Assembly (NCBI GenBank): GCA_003280245.1
Contig: QCFN01000003.1
Location: 29,139 to 93,138, forward strand
Direction of reading: 5' to 3'
DNA: 64,000 bases
Source of the DNA: Prochlorococcus sp. AG-363-J23
Lineage (GTDB): Bacteria; Cyanobacteriota; Cyanobacteriia; PCC-6307; Cyanobiaceae
Position numbers and translations under genes: made by a program. Position 1 is the stretch's first letter, and each line of letters opens with the position of its first letter. This document shows positions 16,873-27,631 of the stretch, piece by piece. The notes under the pieces were generated by a model. The model had not been told where the DNA came from, did no database searches, and saw only the letters and a list, made by a program, of their open reading frames with translations.

Positions 16873-17529
16873 CTAGGTTTTAGGAGGTGCTCCAACTTTG
16901 GAGGATGAAGCTCGAGGTGGAGCAGTAATCGTACGAATTGCTCTTGGACGCTCTTTTTTGTTTTCGTCAGCTTTGATGAGTGGAGTTTTGCGAGGGGTCA
17001 GAAACATAATCATATTGCGCCCTTCTCGTTTGGGTTGTTGCTGGACCTCTGCTTTTTCTTCCAGGTCTTTAGCCATACGTCTAAGCAAGGTTTCAGCTAA
17101 TGCTGTGTGCTGAATTTCACGGCCACGAAAAATAACTGTGCATTTGACTTTGTCTCCAGCTTTTAAAAATCGCACTGCCTGACCAATGCGAACGTTGTAG
17201 TCGTGCTGGTCGATTTTGTAGCGCATCTTTACTTCCTTGACTTCTGTTTGATGAGACTTTTTCTTTGCTTCTTTTGCTTTTTTTTCTTGTTCAAATTTGA
17301 ATTTGCCGTAATCCATAATCCGGCATACAGGCGGATCAGCTTTTTCGCTGACTAGGACAAGGTCTAGTTCTCTTTCTTTTGAGACTTCAAGGGCCTCCTC
17401 TCTAGTAATGATTCCTAGTTGAGTTCCGTCTGAGTCAACTACCCGCAGTTTGGGGTAGCTAATGCGGTCATTAATGTTTGGTAGCTCCCGGACAGGAGCA
17501 CGACGATCAAAACGGGGACGAGGAGGCAT
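16873..17529 (-). CDS. infC: Translation initiation factor IF-3
   Basis: 218 residues. It contains the N-terminal domain ([19 protein letters not shown]), the linker [26 protein letters not shown], and the C-terminal domain through [21 protein letters not shown]-3 binds the 30S subunit, keeps subunits apart and checks the initiator tRNA. A basic, low-complexity tail (residues about 180-218) extends beyond the E. coli length of 180. It follows miaA by 57 bases on the same strand, with which it probably shares a transcript. Confidence 0.95.
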   Translation of the reverse strand: MPPRPRFDRRAPVRELPNINDRISYPKLRVVDSDGTQLGIITREEALEVSKERELDLVLVSEKADPPVCRIMDYGKFKFEQEKKAKEAKKKSHQTEVKEVKMRYKIDQHDYNVRIGQAVRFLKAGDKVKCTVIFRGREIQHTALAETLLRRMAKDLEEKAEVQQQPKREGRNMIMFLTPRKTPLIKADENKKERPRAIRTITAPPRASSSKVGAPPKT

Positions 17530-17586
17530 TAAGTGTGTTTATGGAAAGAGCAGGGACAAGTGGTGTTTATAAATGTCTCTGCATTA

Positions 17587-18510
17587 TCAGCCTAGGACGC
17601 TTTCGATCATAGATAACGCTTCTCTAAGTGGTTCCTCACCATTTAGCCAATTAGGTTGATGTTGCTTGCGGAACCAAGTCCGTTGGCGTTTTGCAAATTG
17701 TTTGGTTCTTTGGCGTGTTTTTTCAATCGCTTGGTTTTGGCTTATTTGCCCTTTAATGACTTGTAAAGCTTCTCCATATCCGATCGTTTGAAGCATTGGG
17801 AGATCTGTTCCGAACTGTTCAGCTAAGTTTCTGGTTTCTTCTATAAGGCCATTTGAATACATCTTCTCTGTTCGTAAAGCAATTCGATTGTTGAGGTTTG
17901 CTGGGTCTAATCCTATTTCAATTAAGCGCCATGGAGGAGGATTAGTTTTTTGTTGAAGGGTCATTGCTGCTCCGGTTGAATAAATGACCTCTAGTGCTCT
18001 TTGGGTTCTGACAAAATCATTTGGAGCTATGCGCTTAGTAGCAGCAGGGTCCGCTATTGATAGAAGCTGATAACAGAGTTTTTGCCCTAGTTGCTCTAGT
18101 TGATTTCTTAGTATTGGTTGTGGAGATACTGCAGGTGGCTGAAGCCCGAAAACAATAGATTTTAAGTACAGCCCACTACCGCCCACTAAAAATGCTATTT
18201 GATGCGATTTAAGTATTTCGTCAATTTTTTTTTCTGCGATTCTTTTAAATTCTTGAACTGTGATTGGCTGATTTGGTTGACGTAGATCAAGAAGATGATG
18301 AAAAACTCGATTTTGTTCTTTTAGTGTTGGCTTAGCTGTTCCAATGTTCATACCGATATATAGCTGTCGAGAGTCCACGTTCACTATCTGTAGACCAAGC
18401 TTTTCTGCTAGTTCGATAGCTAATTCAGTTTTTCCACTAGCAGTTGGCCCCATAAGTGCAATCACTAAAGGGTTGAAATGTTTTGCCTTGGGTGTGGAAA
18501 CGTTTTTCAT
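17587..18510 (-). CDS. miaA: tRNA dimethylallyltransferase
   Basis: 307 residues. The P-loop is GPTASGKT at 21-28, followed by [18 protein letters not shown], and the tRNA-binding region ends [16 protein letters not shown]. The enzyme adds dimethylallyl from DMAPP to N6 of A37 in tRNAs reading UNN codons. It lies divergent from gyrB with 155 bases between them and upstream of infC, an arrangement I recall as usual for marine picocyanobacteria. The length is normal. Confidence 0.95.
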   Translation of the reverse strand: MKNVSTPKAKHFNPLVIALMGPTASGKTELAIELAEKLGLQIVNVDSRQLYIGMNIGTAKPTLKEQNRVFHHLLDLRQPNQPITVQEFKRIAEKKIDEILKSHQIAFLVGGSGLYLKSIVFGLQPPAVSPQPILRNQLEQLGQKLCYQLLSIADPAATKRIAPNDFVRTQRALEVIYSTGAAMTLQQKTNPPPWRLIEIGLDPANLNNRIALRTEKMYSNGLIEETRNLAEQFGTDLPMLQTIGYGEALQVIKGQISQNQAIEKTRQRTKQFAKRQRTWFRKQHQPNWLNGEEPLREALSMIESVLG

Positions 18511-18590
18511 GCCATTTTGTGGGATGTCTCAGCTCTTTTGAATTCGTACTTATGAGTCACACTAAGGGTTTTCAAACATTTCAGTGGTAA

Positions 18591-20632
<2,042 letters not shown>

Positions 20633-20633
<1 letters not shown>

Positions 20634-20968
20634 TGTTTTACATGAGCTTTATTTTTCGGTGGAGTTGTCTACTTGGCTTTGCTTTGCTTGGTCCCGCAAC
20701 TTTGCCGGCTGGAGGTGCTGAGATTTATCAACCGCTGATTAGAAGAAGAGAGGTAAATGAACCTTTTTTATCTGTTCATGGGCTTTCTTTGTTTATGTTT
20801 CCATCTTCGAAGGCTCCGGCTATAGAGGTACTTCGTTGTGGAACACCTTTAAGACTTATTCATTATTGGCCTAAAGATGATGGCTCTCATTGGTTGTATG
20901 TCCGGGCTGAACCTGGAGATGTTGGGATAACCTCAAGTTCTGCTAATCGTGGCTGGGTGAATGTTTGA
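20633..20968 (+). CDS. Small secreted SH3-like protein, unknown
   Basis: 111 residues from ATG 20633, overlapping the gyrB stop (TGATG); ATG 20642 is the alternative. A hydrophobic N-terminal segment (CLLGFALLGPATLPAGGA) looks like a signal peptide with cleavage near AGGA-E. The rest reads like a single bacterial SH3 fold: LSVHGLSLFMFPSSKAP, VLRCGTPLRLIHYWP, WLYVRAEPG, ending RGWVNV. Such domains often bind cell-wall peptides or proteins. Its job is unknown; the overlap with gyrB and with crcB (8 bases) suggests one operon. Confidence 0.65.
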
Positions 20969-21350
20969 TTTTTCATTGCTTGAAGTTATTCTAATTTCCC
21001 TAGGTTCGGTAGCAGGCTCTTTATTGAGATTTCAACTTACCAATTATTTTTCTCTTTTTATATCAAGCAGGCATTGGGGAACTTTGATAATCAATCTATT
21101 AGCCTCATTTGTGTTGGGCTTATTCTTATCTATAGGGAGTAATTGTAATATTGAGAGTATAAATCAGTCTTTATATTTATTTCTAGGCGTTGGCTTCTGT
21201 GGTGGATTGAGCACTTTTTCTTCTTTTATTGTAGAGCTTCTTACTTTGTTAAGGGCTTCTAAATATCAGGAGTTATCGTTGCTATCAACAACATCTATAT
21301 GTGGAGGATTGTTTGCTGCTTCTATTGGTTATTCTTATGCTTGTAAATAA
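20961..21350 (+). CDS. crcB: Fluoride channel Fluc, first copy
   Basis: 129 residues with four hydrophobic segments. The family marks GSVAGSLLRF (near residue 15), WGTLIINLLASFVLG and GFCGGLSTFSSF are all present. Fluc/CrcB proteins form dual-topology dimers that export F-. A second crcB follows after only 10 bases, so the pair probably forms a heterodimer. No fluoride riboswitch was recognised upstream; the start overlaps the preceding SH3-like gene by 8 bases. Confidence 0.9.
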   Translation: MFDFSLLEVILISLGSVAGSLLRFQLTNYFSLFISSRHWGTLIINLLASFVLGLFLSIGSNCNIESINQSLYLFLGVGFCGGLSTFSSFIVELLTLLRASKYQELSLLSTTSICGGLFAASIGYSYACK

Positions 21351-21360
21351 ATAATTTATA

Positions 21361-21699
21361 ATGAAACAAACAAGAATAGATATTGCTATCCTTGCTTTAG
21401 GATGTGTCCCTGGAGCGTTTCTCCGTTGGCAATTTGATAATGACTTATTGGTTAATATACTAGGGTCTGGAATATTAGGATTGGTCTTTGGATTGTCTGT
21501 CAATACAAGGATGAATCTACTTATAGGAGTTGGATTTTGTGGGTCTTTGACTACTTTTAGTGGTTGGATGATTCAGACTTTGACTCTTATGCACAGTGGT
21601 GAGTTTTTGAATGCATTCTTCTTGATATTTTGGAGTATTGGGCTGGGGTTAATTGCCGCAGCCCTTGGTTTTTCTGTTGGAAGAGGACTAGCTAGCTAG
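21361..21699 (+). CDS. crcB: Fluoride channel Fluc, second copy
   Basis: 112 residues, four membrane segments. It retains GCVPGAFLRWQF near the N-terminus, LLVNILGSGILGLVFG and GFCGSLTTFSGWM. The TM2 motif has N-I-L-G in place of the first copy's N-L-L-A, showing the two have diverged, as expected for an obligate heterodimer with fixed opposite orientations. Its 3' end overlaps the convergent glutathione peroxidase gene by 12 bases. Confidence 0.88.
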   Translation: MKQTRIDIAILALGCVPGAFLRWQFDNDLLVNILGSGILGLVFGLSVNTRMNLLIGVGFCGSLTTFSGWMIQTLTLMHSGEFLNAFFLIFWSIGLGLIAAALGFSVGRGLAS

Positions 21700-22167
21700 A
21701 GCCGCTTCTATAGCTTCTGTGAGTTCCTGACTCGATGGTTCGATGGCGCTCTTGAAGCGATGGAGGACTGAGCCATCTTTCCCGATAAGGAATTTCTCAA
21801 AGTTCCAGCTGACATCGCCAGCAGGTTCAGCTTGATTAAGGGTGGTATATGGCTCAGTGGTGCTTCCTGCTGCATGAACTTTGTCAAATAGCTCAAAAGT
21901 TGCACCGTAAGTTGTGGTGCAAAATTCTTGGATTTCTTCTAATGATCCTGGTTCTTGAGATCCAAAATCATTACATGGAAAACCAAGTACTAGAAATCCT
22001 TTCTCTCCATAATTTTCTTGAAGTTTTTGAAGGCCTGCATATTGCTTGGTGAACCCGCAGCGGCTTGCGACATTCACAATTAAAAGGACGTTCCCTTTGT
22101 ATTGATTCAATTGCTTGCTTTTGCCTTCAGGTGTGCGAACAATCACAGTGCTGACATTGACGGTCAT
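21688..22167 (-). CDS. Glutathione peroxidase-family thiol peroxidase
   Basis: 159 residues. The peroxidatic residue is Cys37 in NVASRCGFT (no selenocysteine). The family motifs LGFPCNDFGSQEPG and WNFEKFLIGKDG supply the Gln and Trp of the catalytic tetrad. Non-seleno members usually use thioredoxin or NADPH rather than glutathione. It reduces hydrogen peroxide or lipid peroxides, useful in a photosynthetic cell. It faces crcB with a 12-base overlap of the 3' ends. Confidence 0.92.
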   Translation of the reverse strand: MTVNVSTVIVRTPEGKSKQLNQYKGNVLLIVNVASRCGFTKQYAGLQKLQENYGEKGFLVLGFPCNDFGSQEPGSLEEIQEFCTTTYGATFELFDKVHAAGSTTEPYTTLNQAEPAGDVSWNFEKFLIGKDGSVLHRFKSAIEPSSQELTEAIEAALAS

Positions 22168-22245
22168 AGTTGATATTGAACTGTTGAGAACAGACCATAG
22201 CTAGAAGCCTTAGCAATAAACTGTTCAAGCCCTCAAGGTCTGTCG

Positions 22246-23670
22246 ATGAATGAGACAACTGGGGCAGGATCAGGTTCTACTAAGCCTGTAGTAACTGGCT
22301 CTCAATTTGCTGATGGAATAGCACATCAGTTGCAGACATTGCTTTCTGCGGGCAACTATGACGCGGTAAAGATTTTGCTTGATCCTGTACAACCTGTTGA
22401 TATTGCCGACGCTATTGGATTCTTGCCACGCACGTTGCAAGCATTAGCTTTTCGGTTGCTAAGAAAAGATGAGGCAATTGAGGTTTATGAATACCTTGAC
22501 CCTCCAGTGCAGCAAAGTTTGCTGGATAAACTTAGATCTAGTGAGGTTTTGGAATTAGTTGAGGAGATGTCCCCTGATGACAGGGTGCATCTCTTTGATG
22601 AGTTGCCGGCAAAGGTTGTTAGACGTTTGCTGGCGCAATTAAGTGCTTCTGAGCGAACAGTTACTGCTCAACTGCTGGGGTATGAGCAGGAAACAGCGGG
22701 TCGTTTAATGACTACTGAGTTTATTGATTTAAAGGAATTTCATAGTGCAGCGCAGGCTTTATCGATAGTTAGGCGAAGGGCAACAGAAACAGAAACTATT
22801 TATAGCCTTTATGTCACAGATGCTGAGAGGCATCTGACGGGGATTCTTTCATTGCGTGACCTTGTAACTGCGGCACCTGAGGATTGCATTGGTGATGTGA
22901 TGACTAGGGATGTCGTAAATGTCAGAACTGATACTGATCAAGAGGAAGTTGCTAGAGCTATTCAGCGATATGACTTTTTGGCTGTACCTGTTGTTGATAG
23001 AGAGCAGCGATTAGTGGGAATAGTGACCGTTGATGATGTGATCGATGTCATTGAACAAGAGGCAACTCGTGACATTTATGCCGCTGGAGCTGTACAGGCC
23101 GGGGATGAAGATGATTATTTCCAGAGCAATTTATTTATTGTTGCGAGGCGACGGGTTGTTTGGTTGGCAGTGTTGGTAGTTGCTAATGCATTTACTACTC
23201 AAGTGATTGCTATGAATGATGTTGTGCTTCAGCAGGTTGTCCTTTTGGCCGCGTTTATACCTTTATTGATAGGAACTGGCGGGAATGTTGGAGCTCAAAG
23301 TTCAACCGTCGTAATAAGAGGACTTAGCACCCAACGTATACAGGCCTTGGGGCCTATGAAGGCTGTGTTTCGCGAGGCTATTGCAGGGGCTTTGCTTGGG
23401 TTGCTGATGTTGCTCTTTGTTGTCCCTTTCGCATGGTGGAGAGGAGAGGGCCCTCTTGTAGGAGCTGCTGTTGGCATCAGTCTTTTAGCAATTACAACCT
23501 TGGCAGCTACTGCTGGAGCGGCTTTACCTCTTCTTTTTGACAAGATGGGACTCGATCCTGCGTTGATGTCTGCTCCATTTATTACCACTGCGACTGATGT
23601 TGCTGGAGTATTGATTTATTTGCGAACAGCCTCTTGGCTATTAGTCCATATTCATGGCTTTAGTGCCTAA
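22246..23670 (+). CDS. mgtE: Magnesium transporter MgtE
   Basis: 474 residues. The N-terminal helical superhelix domain includes VDIADAIGFLPRTLQALAFRLL and EEMSPDDRVHLFDELP. Two CBS domains follow (about 140-265: TETIYSLYVTD, VVNVRTDTDQEEVARAIQRYD, LVGIVTVDDVIDVIE). The C-terminal five-helix pore domain has the conserved stretch IPLLIGTGGNVGAQSSTVVIRGL. MgtE is a Mg2+-gated channel for Mg2+ uptake, important for chlorophyll and ATP. It starts at ATG 22246, divergent from the glutathione peroxidase. Confidence 0.95.
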   Translation: MNETTGAGSGSTKPVVTGSQFADGIAHQLQTLLSAGNYDAVKILLDPVQPVDIADAIGFLPRTLQALAFRLLRKDEAIEVYEYLDPPVQQSLLDKLRSSEVLELVEEMSPDDRVHLFDELPAKVVRRLLAQLSASERTVTAQLLGYEQETAGRLMTTEFIDLKEFHSAAQALSIVRRRATETETIYSLYVTDAERHLTGILSLRDLVTAAPEDCIGDVMTRDVVNVRTDTDQEEVARAIQRYDFLAVPVVDREQRLVGIVTVDDVIDVIEQEATRDIYAAGAVQAGDEDDYFQSNLFIVARRRVVWLAVLVVANAFTTQVIAMNDVVLQQVVLLAAFIPLLIGTGGNVGAQSSTVVIRGLSTQRIQALGPMKAVFREAIAGALLGLLMLLFVVPFAWWRGEGPLVGAAVGISLLAITTLAATAGAALPLLFDKMGLDPALMSAPFITTATDVAGVLIYLRTASWLLVHIHGFSA

Positions 23671-23744
23671 TGGTGAATTGACTCAAAAGGGTAGACGCTT
23701 AACACTTCTTAGCAGTATACTTAACAAACCTTAATTTTCTTGAG

Positions 23745-24752
23745 ATGTCGACAGCTGTTGTTTTGCCTCCTGTTGATTTAGGTAATTCAAAGCCAGTATT
23801 TCGTTTAGGCTTAGATCTCGATCTAGTTAGCTCCTATCTCAAGGACATTGGTCGTGTTCCTCTTCTGACCAATGAAGAAGAAATTACTTTGGGTCGCCAG
23901 GTTCAAGATTTAATTTCGATTGAAGCTTTAGAGGCTGAACTTGCAAGCAAAATGGGTGCCAACCCAACGTCAGAGCAATTATCAAAAGAGCTTGGTTTGA
24001 CTAAGTTGGAATTGAAGCGAAAGCGTAAATGTGGTGCTAGAGCCAAAGAACGTATGGTTGCGGCAAATCTTCGTTTAGTTGTCAGTGTGGCCAAGAAATA
24101 TACGAAAAGAAATATGGAGCTTTTGGATTTGATTCAAGAAGGAACTCTAGGCTTAGTACGTGGAGTAGAAAAGTTTGATCCCACTAGAGGCTATAAGTTT
24201 TCTACTTATGCGTATTGGTGGATTAGGCAGGGAATTACACGAGCAATTGCCGAGAAAAGCAGAACAATTAGGTTGCCAATTCATATTACTGAGGTACTAA
24301 ATAAACTTAAAAAAGGACAAAGAGAACTGAGTCAGAAATTATCTAGAACCCCAACAGTTCAGGAGTTATCTGAATATTTGGATTTACCGCAGGAGGAAGT
24401 AAAGGATGTTATGTCACGCGCATCACAACCAGTAAGCTTGCAAATGAAAGTTGGCGATTCTGATGACACCATTTTGATGGATTTATTTGTTGGCTCTGAT
24501 TTAATGCCAAGTGAAAAACTTGAAGCTAATTTGATGAAGGAAGCTATACATAGATTGCTAGATAAATTACCTGATATGCAAGCTCAAGTAATGCGCATGA
24601 GATATGGTATTGATGGTCAAGATCCTATGACTCTTACAGGAATTGGTCGGATTCTAGGAATTAGTCGTGATCGTGTAAGAAAGCTTGAAAGAGATGGACT
24701 TATTGCATTGAAAAATAATGGCCAAGCAGTTGAAAATTATTTAGCATCTTGA
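23745..24752 (+). CDS. RNA polymerase sigma factor, RpoD group 2
   Basis: 335 residues. Region 1.2 starts LDLVSSYLKDIGRVPLLTNEEE. Region 2 contains AANLRLVVSVAKKY, DLIQEGTLGLVRGVEKFDPTRGYKFSTYAYWWIRQGITRAI. Region 3 shows RLPIHITEVLNKLKK, and region 4 has MRYGIDGQDPMTLTGIGRILGISRDRVRKLE. Absence of region 1.1 and the short length mark a group 2 (non-essential) cyanobacterial sigma rather than SigA. Such factors respond to light, nutrient or circadian signals; which one this is cannot be told. Its 3' end overlaps the convergent hydrolase gene by 16 bases. Confidence 0.93.
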   Translation: MSTAVVLPPVDLGNSKPVFRLGLDLDLVSSYLKDIGRVPLLTNEEEITLGRQVQDLISIEALEAELASKMGANPTSEQLSKELGLTKLELKRKRKCGARAKERMVAANLRLVVSVAKKYTKRNMELLDLIQEGTLGLVRGVEKFDPTRGYKFSTYAYWWIRQGITRAIAEKSRTIRLPIHITEVLNKLKKGQRELSQKLSRTPTVQELSEYLDLPQEEVKDVMSRASQPVSLQMKVGDSDDTILMDLFVGSDLMPSEKLEANLMKEAIHRLLDKLPDMQAQVMRMRYGIDGQDPMTLTGIGRILGISRDRVRKLERDGLIALKNNGQAVENYLAS

Positions 24753-25654
24753 ATAATTTTAATTAATACTTCATTTACTTTTTCAGGTGATTCGTCATGT
24801 GGACAGTGACCTGCCTTAGGTATAATATTAAGTGAACGAATGCACTGTATTGAATTAGCCCATTCTTGCGCTTCTTCTAATGGTTCCCAAGGATCACATT
24901 CGCCCCATATTAAATTTACTGGTATGTCTAAAGTAGACATTAAATCTGGCGCTAGATGATCATCAAATAAATTAATAAATCCTCGAAAAGCTTCTGATGC
25001 GCCTGGTCGCTGGCTAGGTTTTTGTAGTATATTAATTAATGAGTCATCAACATTATTCCCAGTTGGATAAGCTTTTTTAAGGACTTGGCGAATTACACTT
25101 GGCTGAGCAGCATTACGAAAAAGGCTTTTGCTTAACCATCTGTTCCTGACTAAGGATTTGAGATAAGGTCTAGTCCAATGCATCCATTTTGGCTGTTGAA
25201 TCAACCTTTTATCATCCATTTGGCGCTGAGCACAGTTTATTAAGGTGACTCCAATACAATTTTCTTGAAGAAGATGAGCCGCTTTTAATGAAACAACCCC
25301 ACCGATGGAATTACCGATAAGAAGAACAGGCTTTTTAACGACTTCTATGCAAAAATCTGCAAGTTGACTTCCCCATGAATCAAAGCAGTAAATAAAATTA
25401 TTTGTTTCTTTATCTTCATCGATTAGCCTGGATTCTGGTTGACTACTTTCACCAAATCCTATGAGATCTATCGCATAGCAGGGAATTGATTGTGCAAGTA
25501 TTAATTGATTATTTCTCCAATGCTCTTTACAAGCTCCGAAACCATGAACTAGAACTGTAGAAAAGTGATTAGTTGAATTCTTTTCAGAAATAGCTTGATT
25601 CCATGCAACATTCCAAGATTGCCACTGCCACAGATTTGCTTGTATAAAAGTCAC
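24737..25654 (-). CDS. Alpha/beta hydrolase (PPH/CLD-like clade)
   Basis: 305 residues from GTG. The oxyanion region VHGFGACKEHWRNN, the domain AIDLIGFGESSQPE, the nucleophile elbow GNSIGG, the acid region LIWGECDPWEPLE and the catalytic His in AGHCPHDESPE form a complete Ser-Asp-His triad. The overall pattern, in particular GNSxGG and AGHCPHDE, matches the cyanobacterial/plant group that includes chlorophyll dephytylase and pheophytinase, but substrate cannot be assigned. A paralogue lies at 62349-63260. It is 5 bases downstream of the glycosyltransferase-like gene, with which it likely shares a transcript. Confidence 0.85.
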   Translation of the reverse strand: MTFIQANLWQWQSWNVAWNQAISEKNSTNHFSTVLVHGFGACKEHWRNNQLILAQSIPCYAIDLIGFGESSQPESRLIDEDKETNNFIYCFDSWGSQLADFCIEVVKKPVLLIGNSIGGVVSLKAAHLLQENCIGVTLINCAQRQMDDKRLIQQPKWMHWTRPYLKSLVRNRWLSKSLFRNAAQPSVIRQVLKKAYPTGNNVDDSLINILQKPSQRPGASEAFRGFINLFDDHLAPDLMSTLDIPVNLIWGECDPWEPLEEAQEWANSIQCIRSLNIIPKAGHCPHDESPEKVNEVLIKIIQDAK

Positions 25655-25659
25655 GATGC

Positions 25660-26430
25660 TTATTTATTGTTGTTGGGAATGGGTTGATAGGGAAGAATGG
25701 CTTGATTTTGTCCTGTAGGGAAAGAGCTACTACTTCTAAAAGTGTTGATGTCATTATTTAAATATTGTTTCAGAGGTTCCTTAAGCTCAGAATCTACTCG
25801 GCCATGAATGATTTTTACACATATGCCAGGGCCAACTAGCCACGGTTTAGGAGTTCTTAAATTATATTCTGGTGGCAAGACCCAACTTCTAAGATTTAAT
25901 TTTTTGCTGGCCCACCATAGAGCTGATCTAAGGGATGCTTGATCAAATGAAACCTCGGCTAAGTCATAAGTAACTAGCCATCGTTTTATCAATGCCTTGA
26001 CTCTGCGTGAACGTCTCAGACCTAAAACACCACTATTTATTTCACAGAAACCTTCTGGAACTGAAGGATCTTTCCATTGGCACCAACGAACGGGGGCATG
26101 ACATCCTACAAAATCTAATTGATGTAAAATCGCAAAAATATCATCTATTGGTTGTATTAATTCCAAGTCAGTATCTAGGAAGAGAGTGTATTTAAAAGGA
26201 AGTTGGATGAGAGGTTCTATCTTATCGCGATAACTTTTTTGTGGATATGGATGTTGGAGAACTTGATCAAAGATATTTAATGGAACCGAGTTGGGTTTGT
26301 CTGTTACCAAAACTATTGGTCGCCCATTAATAAATGGTCGTAATAGAGGTGCACAAGTAATTGCCTCTGAACGATACTTTTCTCCAGTTCCAATGAGAAG
26401 GATACCTTCTTCGTGATTCATGGGCTTCAT
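25660..26430 (-). CDS. GT-A-type glycosyltransferase-like protein
   Basis: 256 residues from ATG 26430, chosen because it makes a 4-base ATGA overlap with the preceding gene; a start at 26448 is also open. The segment KYTLFLDTDLELIQPIDDIF contains a DTD motif suiting a metal-binding DxD of a GT-A fold. FCEINSGVLGLRRS and VSFDQASLRSAL are typical of family 8-like or nucleotide-diphospho-sugar transferases. C-terminal His in VKIIHGRV could be the third metal ligand. The sugar and acceptor are unknown. It is coupled to a GT4 enzyme, so the two probably act on one glycan. Confidence 0.68.
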   Translation of the reverse strand: MKPMNHEEGILLIGTGEKYRSEAITCAPLLRPFINGRPIVLVTDKPNSVPLNIFDQVLQHPYPQKSYRDKIEPLIQLPFKYTLFLDTDLELIQPIDDIFAILHQLDFVGCHAPVRWCQWKDPSVPEGFCEINSGVLGLRRSRRVKALIKRWLVTYDLAEVSFDQASLRSALWWASKKLNLRSWVLPPEYNLRTPKPWLVGPGICVKIIHGRVDSELKEPLKQYLNNDINTFRSSSSFPTGQNQAILPYQPIPNNNK

Positions 26431-27449
26431 GAAATTTGAGCTTCCCATTTTTCAAGGGCTGATTGTATAGAGGATTTCATTGCTTTCATCGAGTATTTCT
26501 CTCGAATAATTTTTGATGTTTTAACAAGAGATTGTATTAGAACATCTTGGTTGACATTAAGATATTCATTTAACTCATGACATGATTTTATAAATTTAAG
26601 CGAGTCACCAAAATCAATTTCTTTCCCAGATTTGTTATGTATTGCTATATCTAAGATTTCCCTCCCTCCTAGCCCTGAATAGCCTATTAAATAACAGCCA
26701 CAAGCAGCTGCTTCAGCAAGTGGCAGCCCAAATCCCTCTGGATGTCCAAATGATAGAAAGATAGTAGAACTTTGAAGTGATCTTGCTACTTCTTCGTGAG
26801 AGACTCTGTCTAATACTAAAATTTGCCATTTCTCATTTTTAAACCATTCTTTTGTTTGAAGGGACTCGATAATAACTTCTGAATGTTTTCTATTTTTGCG
26901 AGACATGCATGTTATTATTTTCTTTTTCCTATTGCTTATTTGAAAGAGATCGGTTTCAATCCCATTAATTAGCCTACTTATTTTACTTGCTTCAATGCCT
27001 ATAACTTCTTTTAAATATTCTTCGTCATACCTTGAAACGCATATAGTGTGAAAGATCTCCTTTTGCTTATATAAGGATATAACTTCTTTTGGTGAGGGAA
27101 AATTGGGCATATTTTCATTACCAAAACTATATGAAGCATTTTGATTAAATATAATTTTACGTAAGCCTATTAAATAGTTTGGTAGAAAGTTCAGAAAAGT
27201 TTCAGGCATTATAATTATATCTTTAGAAGGCTTGAGGCTTTTTTTGTCTGCTATGAAGTCGTTTAATGAGATAGTTTTAACATTACTTTTAAACCATCCT
27301 GGATGAAATGATTTACTTTCTTGAATAATAGTTGTTTTCCGGCCAAGATCTTCTAGTACTTCTGCAAGACGATGGATTTGCTTGACACCCCCTATCGGAG
27401 TATGTTTGTCGCTGTGGAGGGCAATCCAGTAGTTGAAAGATCGTTTCAT
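26427..27449 (-). CDS. Glycosyltransferase, family 4 type
   Basis: 340 residues. The second Rossmann domain begins around ITCMSRKNRKHSEVI and carries FLSFGHPEGFGLPLAEAAACGCYLIGYSGLGG, the donor-phosphate E-x7-E motif of retaining GT-B enzymes. The N-terminal domain has SDKHTPIGGVKQIHRLAEVLEDLG, a normal start. It is probably the first gene of a leftward unit of three with the GT-A-like protein (ATGA overlap) and the alpha/beta hydrolase. Precise specificity cannot be read from the sequence. Confidence 0.82.
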   Translation of the reverse strand: MKRSFNYWIALHSDKHTPIGGVKQIHRLAEVLEDLGRKTTIIQESKSFHPGWFKSNVKTISLNDFIADKKSLKPSKDIIIMPETFLNFLPNYLIGLRKIIFNQNASYSFGNENMPNFPSPKEVISLYKQKEIFHTICVSRYDEEYLKEVIGIEASKISRLINGIETDLFQISNRKKKIITCMSRKNRKHSEVIIESLQTKEWFKNEKWQILVLDRVSHEEVARSLQSSTIFLSFGHPEGFGLPLAEAAACGCYLIGYSGLGGREILDIAIHNKSGKEIDFGDSLKFIKSCHELNEYLNVNQDVLIQSLVKTSKIIREKYSMKAMKSSIQSALEKWEAQIS

Positions 27450-27631
27450 GGAAACATTATCTCCTGTCTAAGCTCCTCTAGTAGGGTATTTAACTAGATT
27501 TTTCGGTATTTGCTCTTTATTGATAATTTTCATGAGATCTTTTTGAGAAATCCTTATATGTTACTTTTTTTCTGAGAGAGTCATATTAACTTACTGGATT
27601 ATATATCGAGATCAAACTTCCAATTGCTCTT

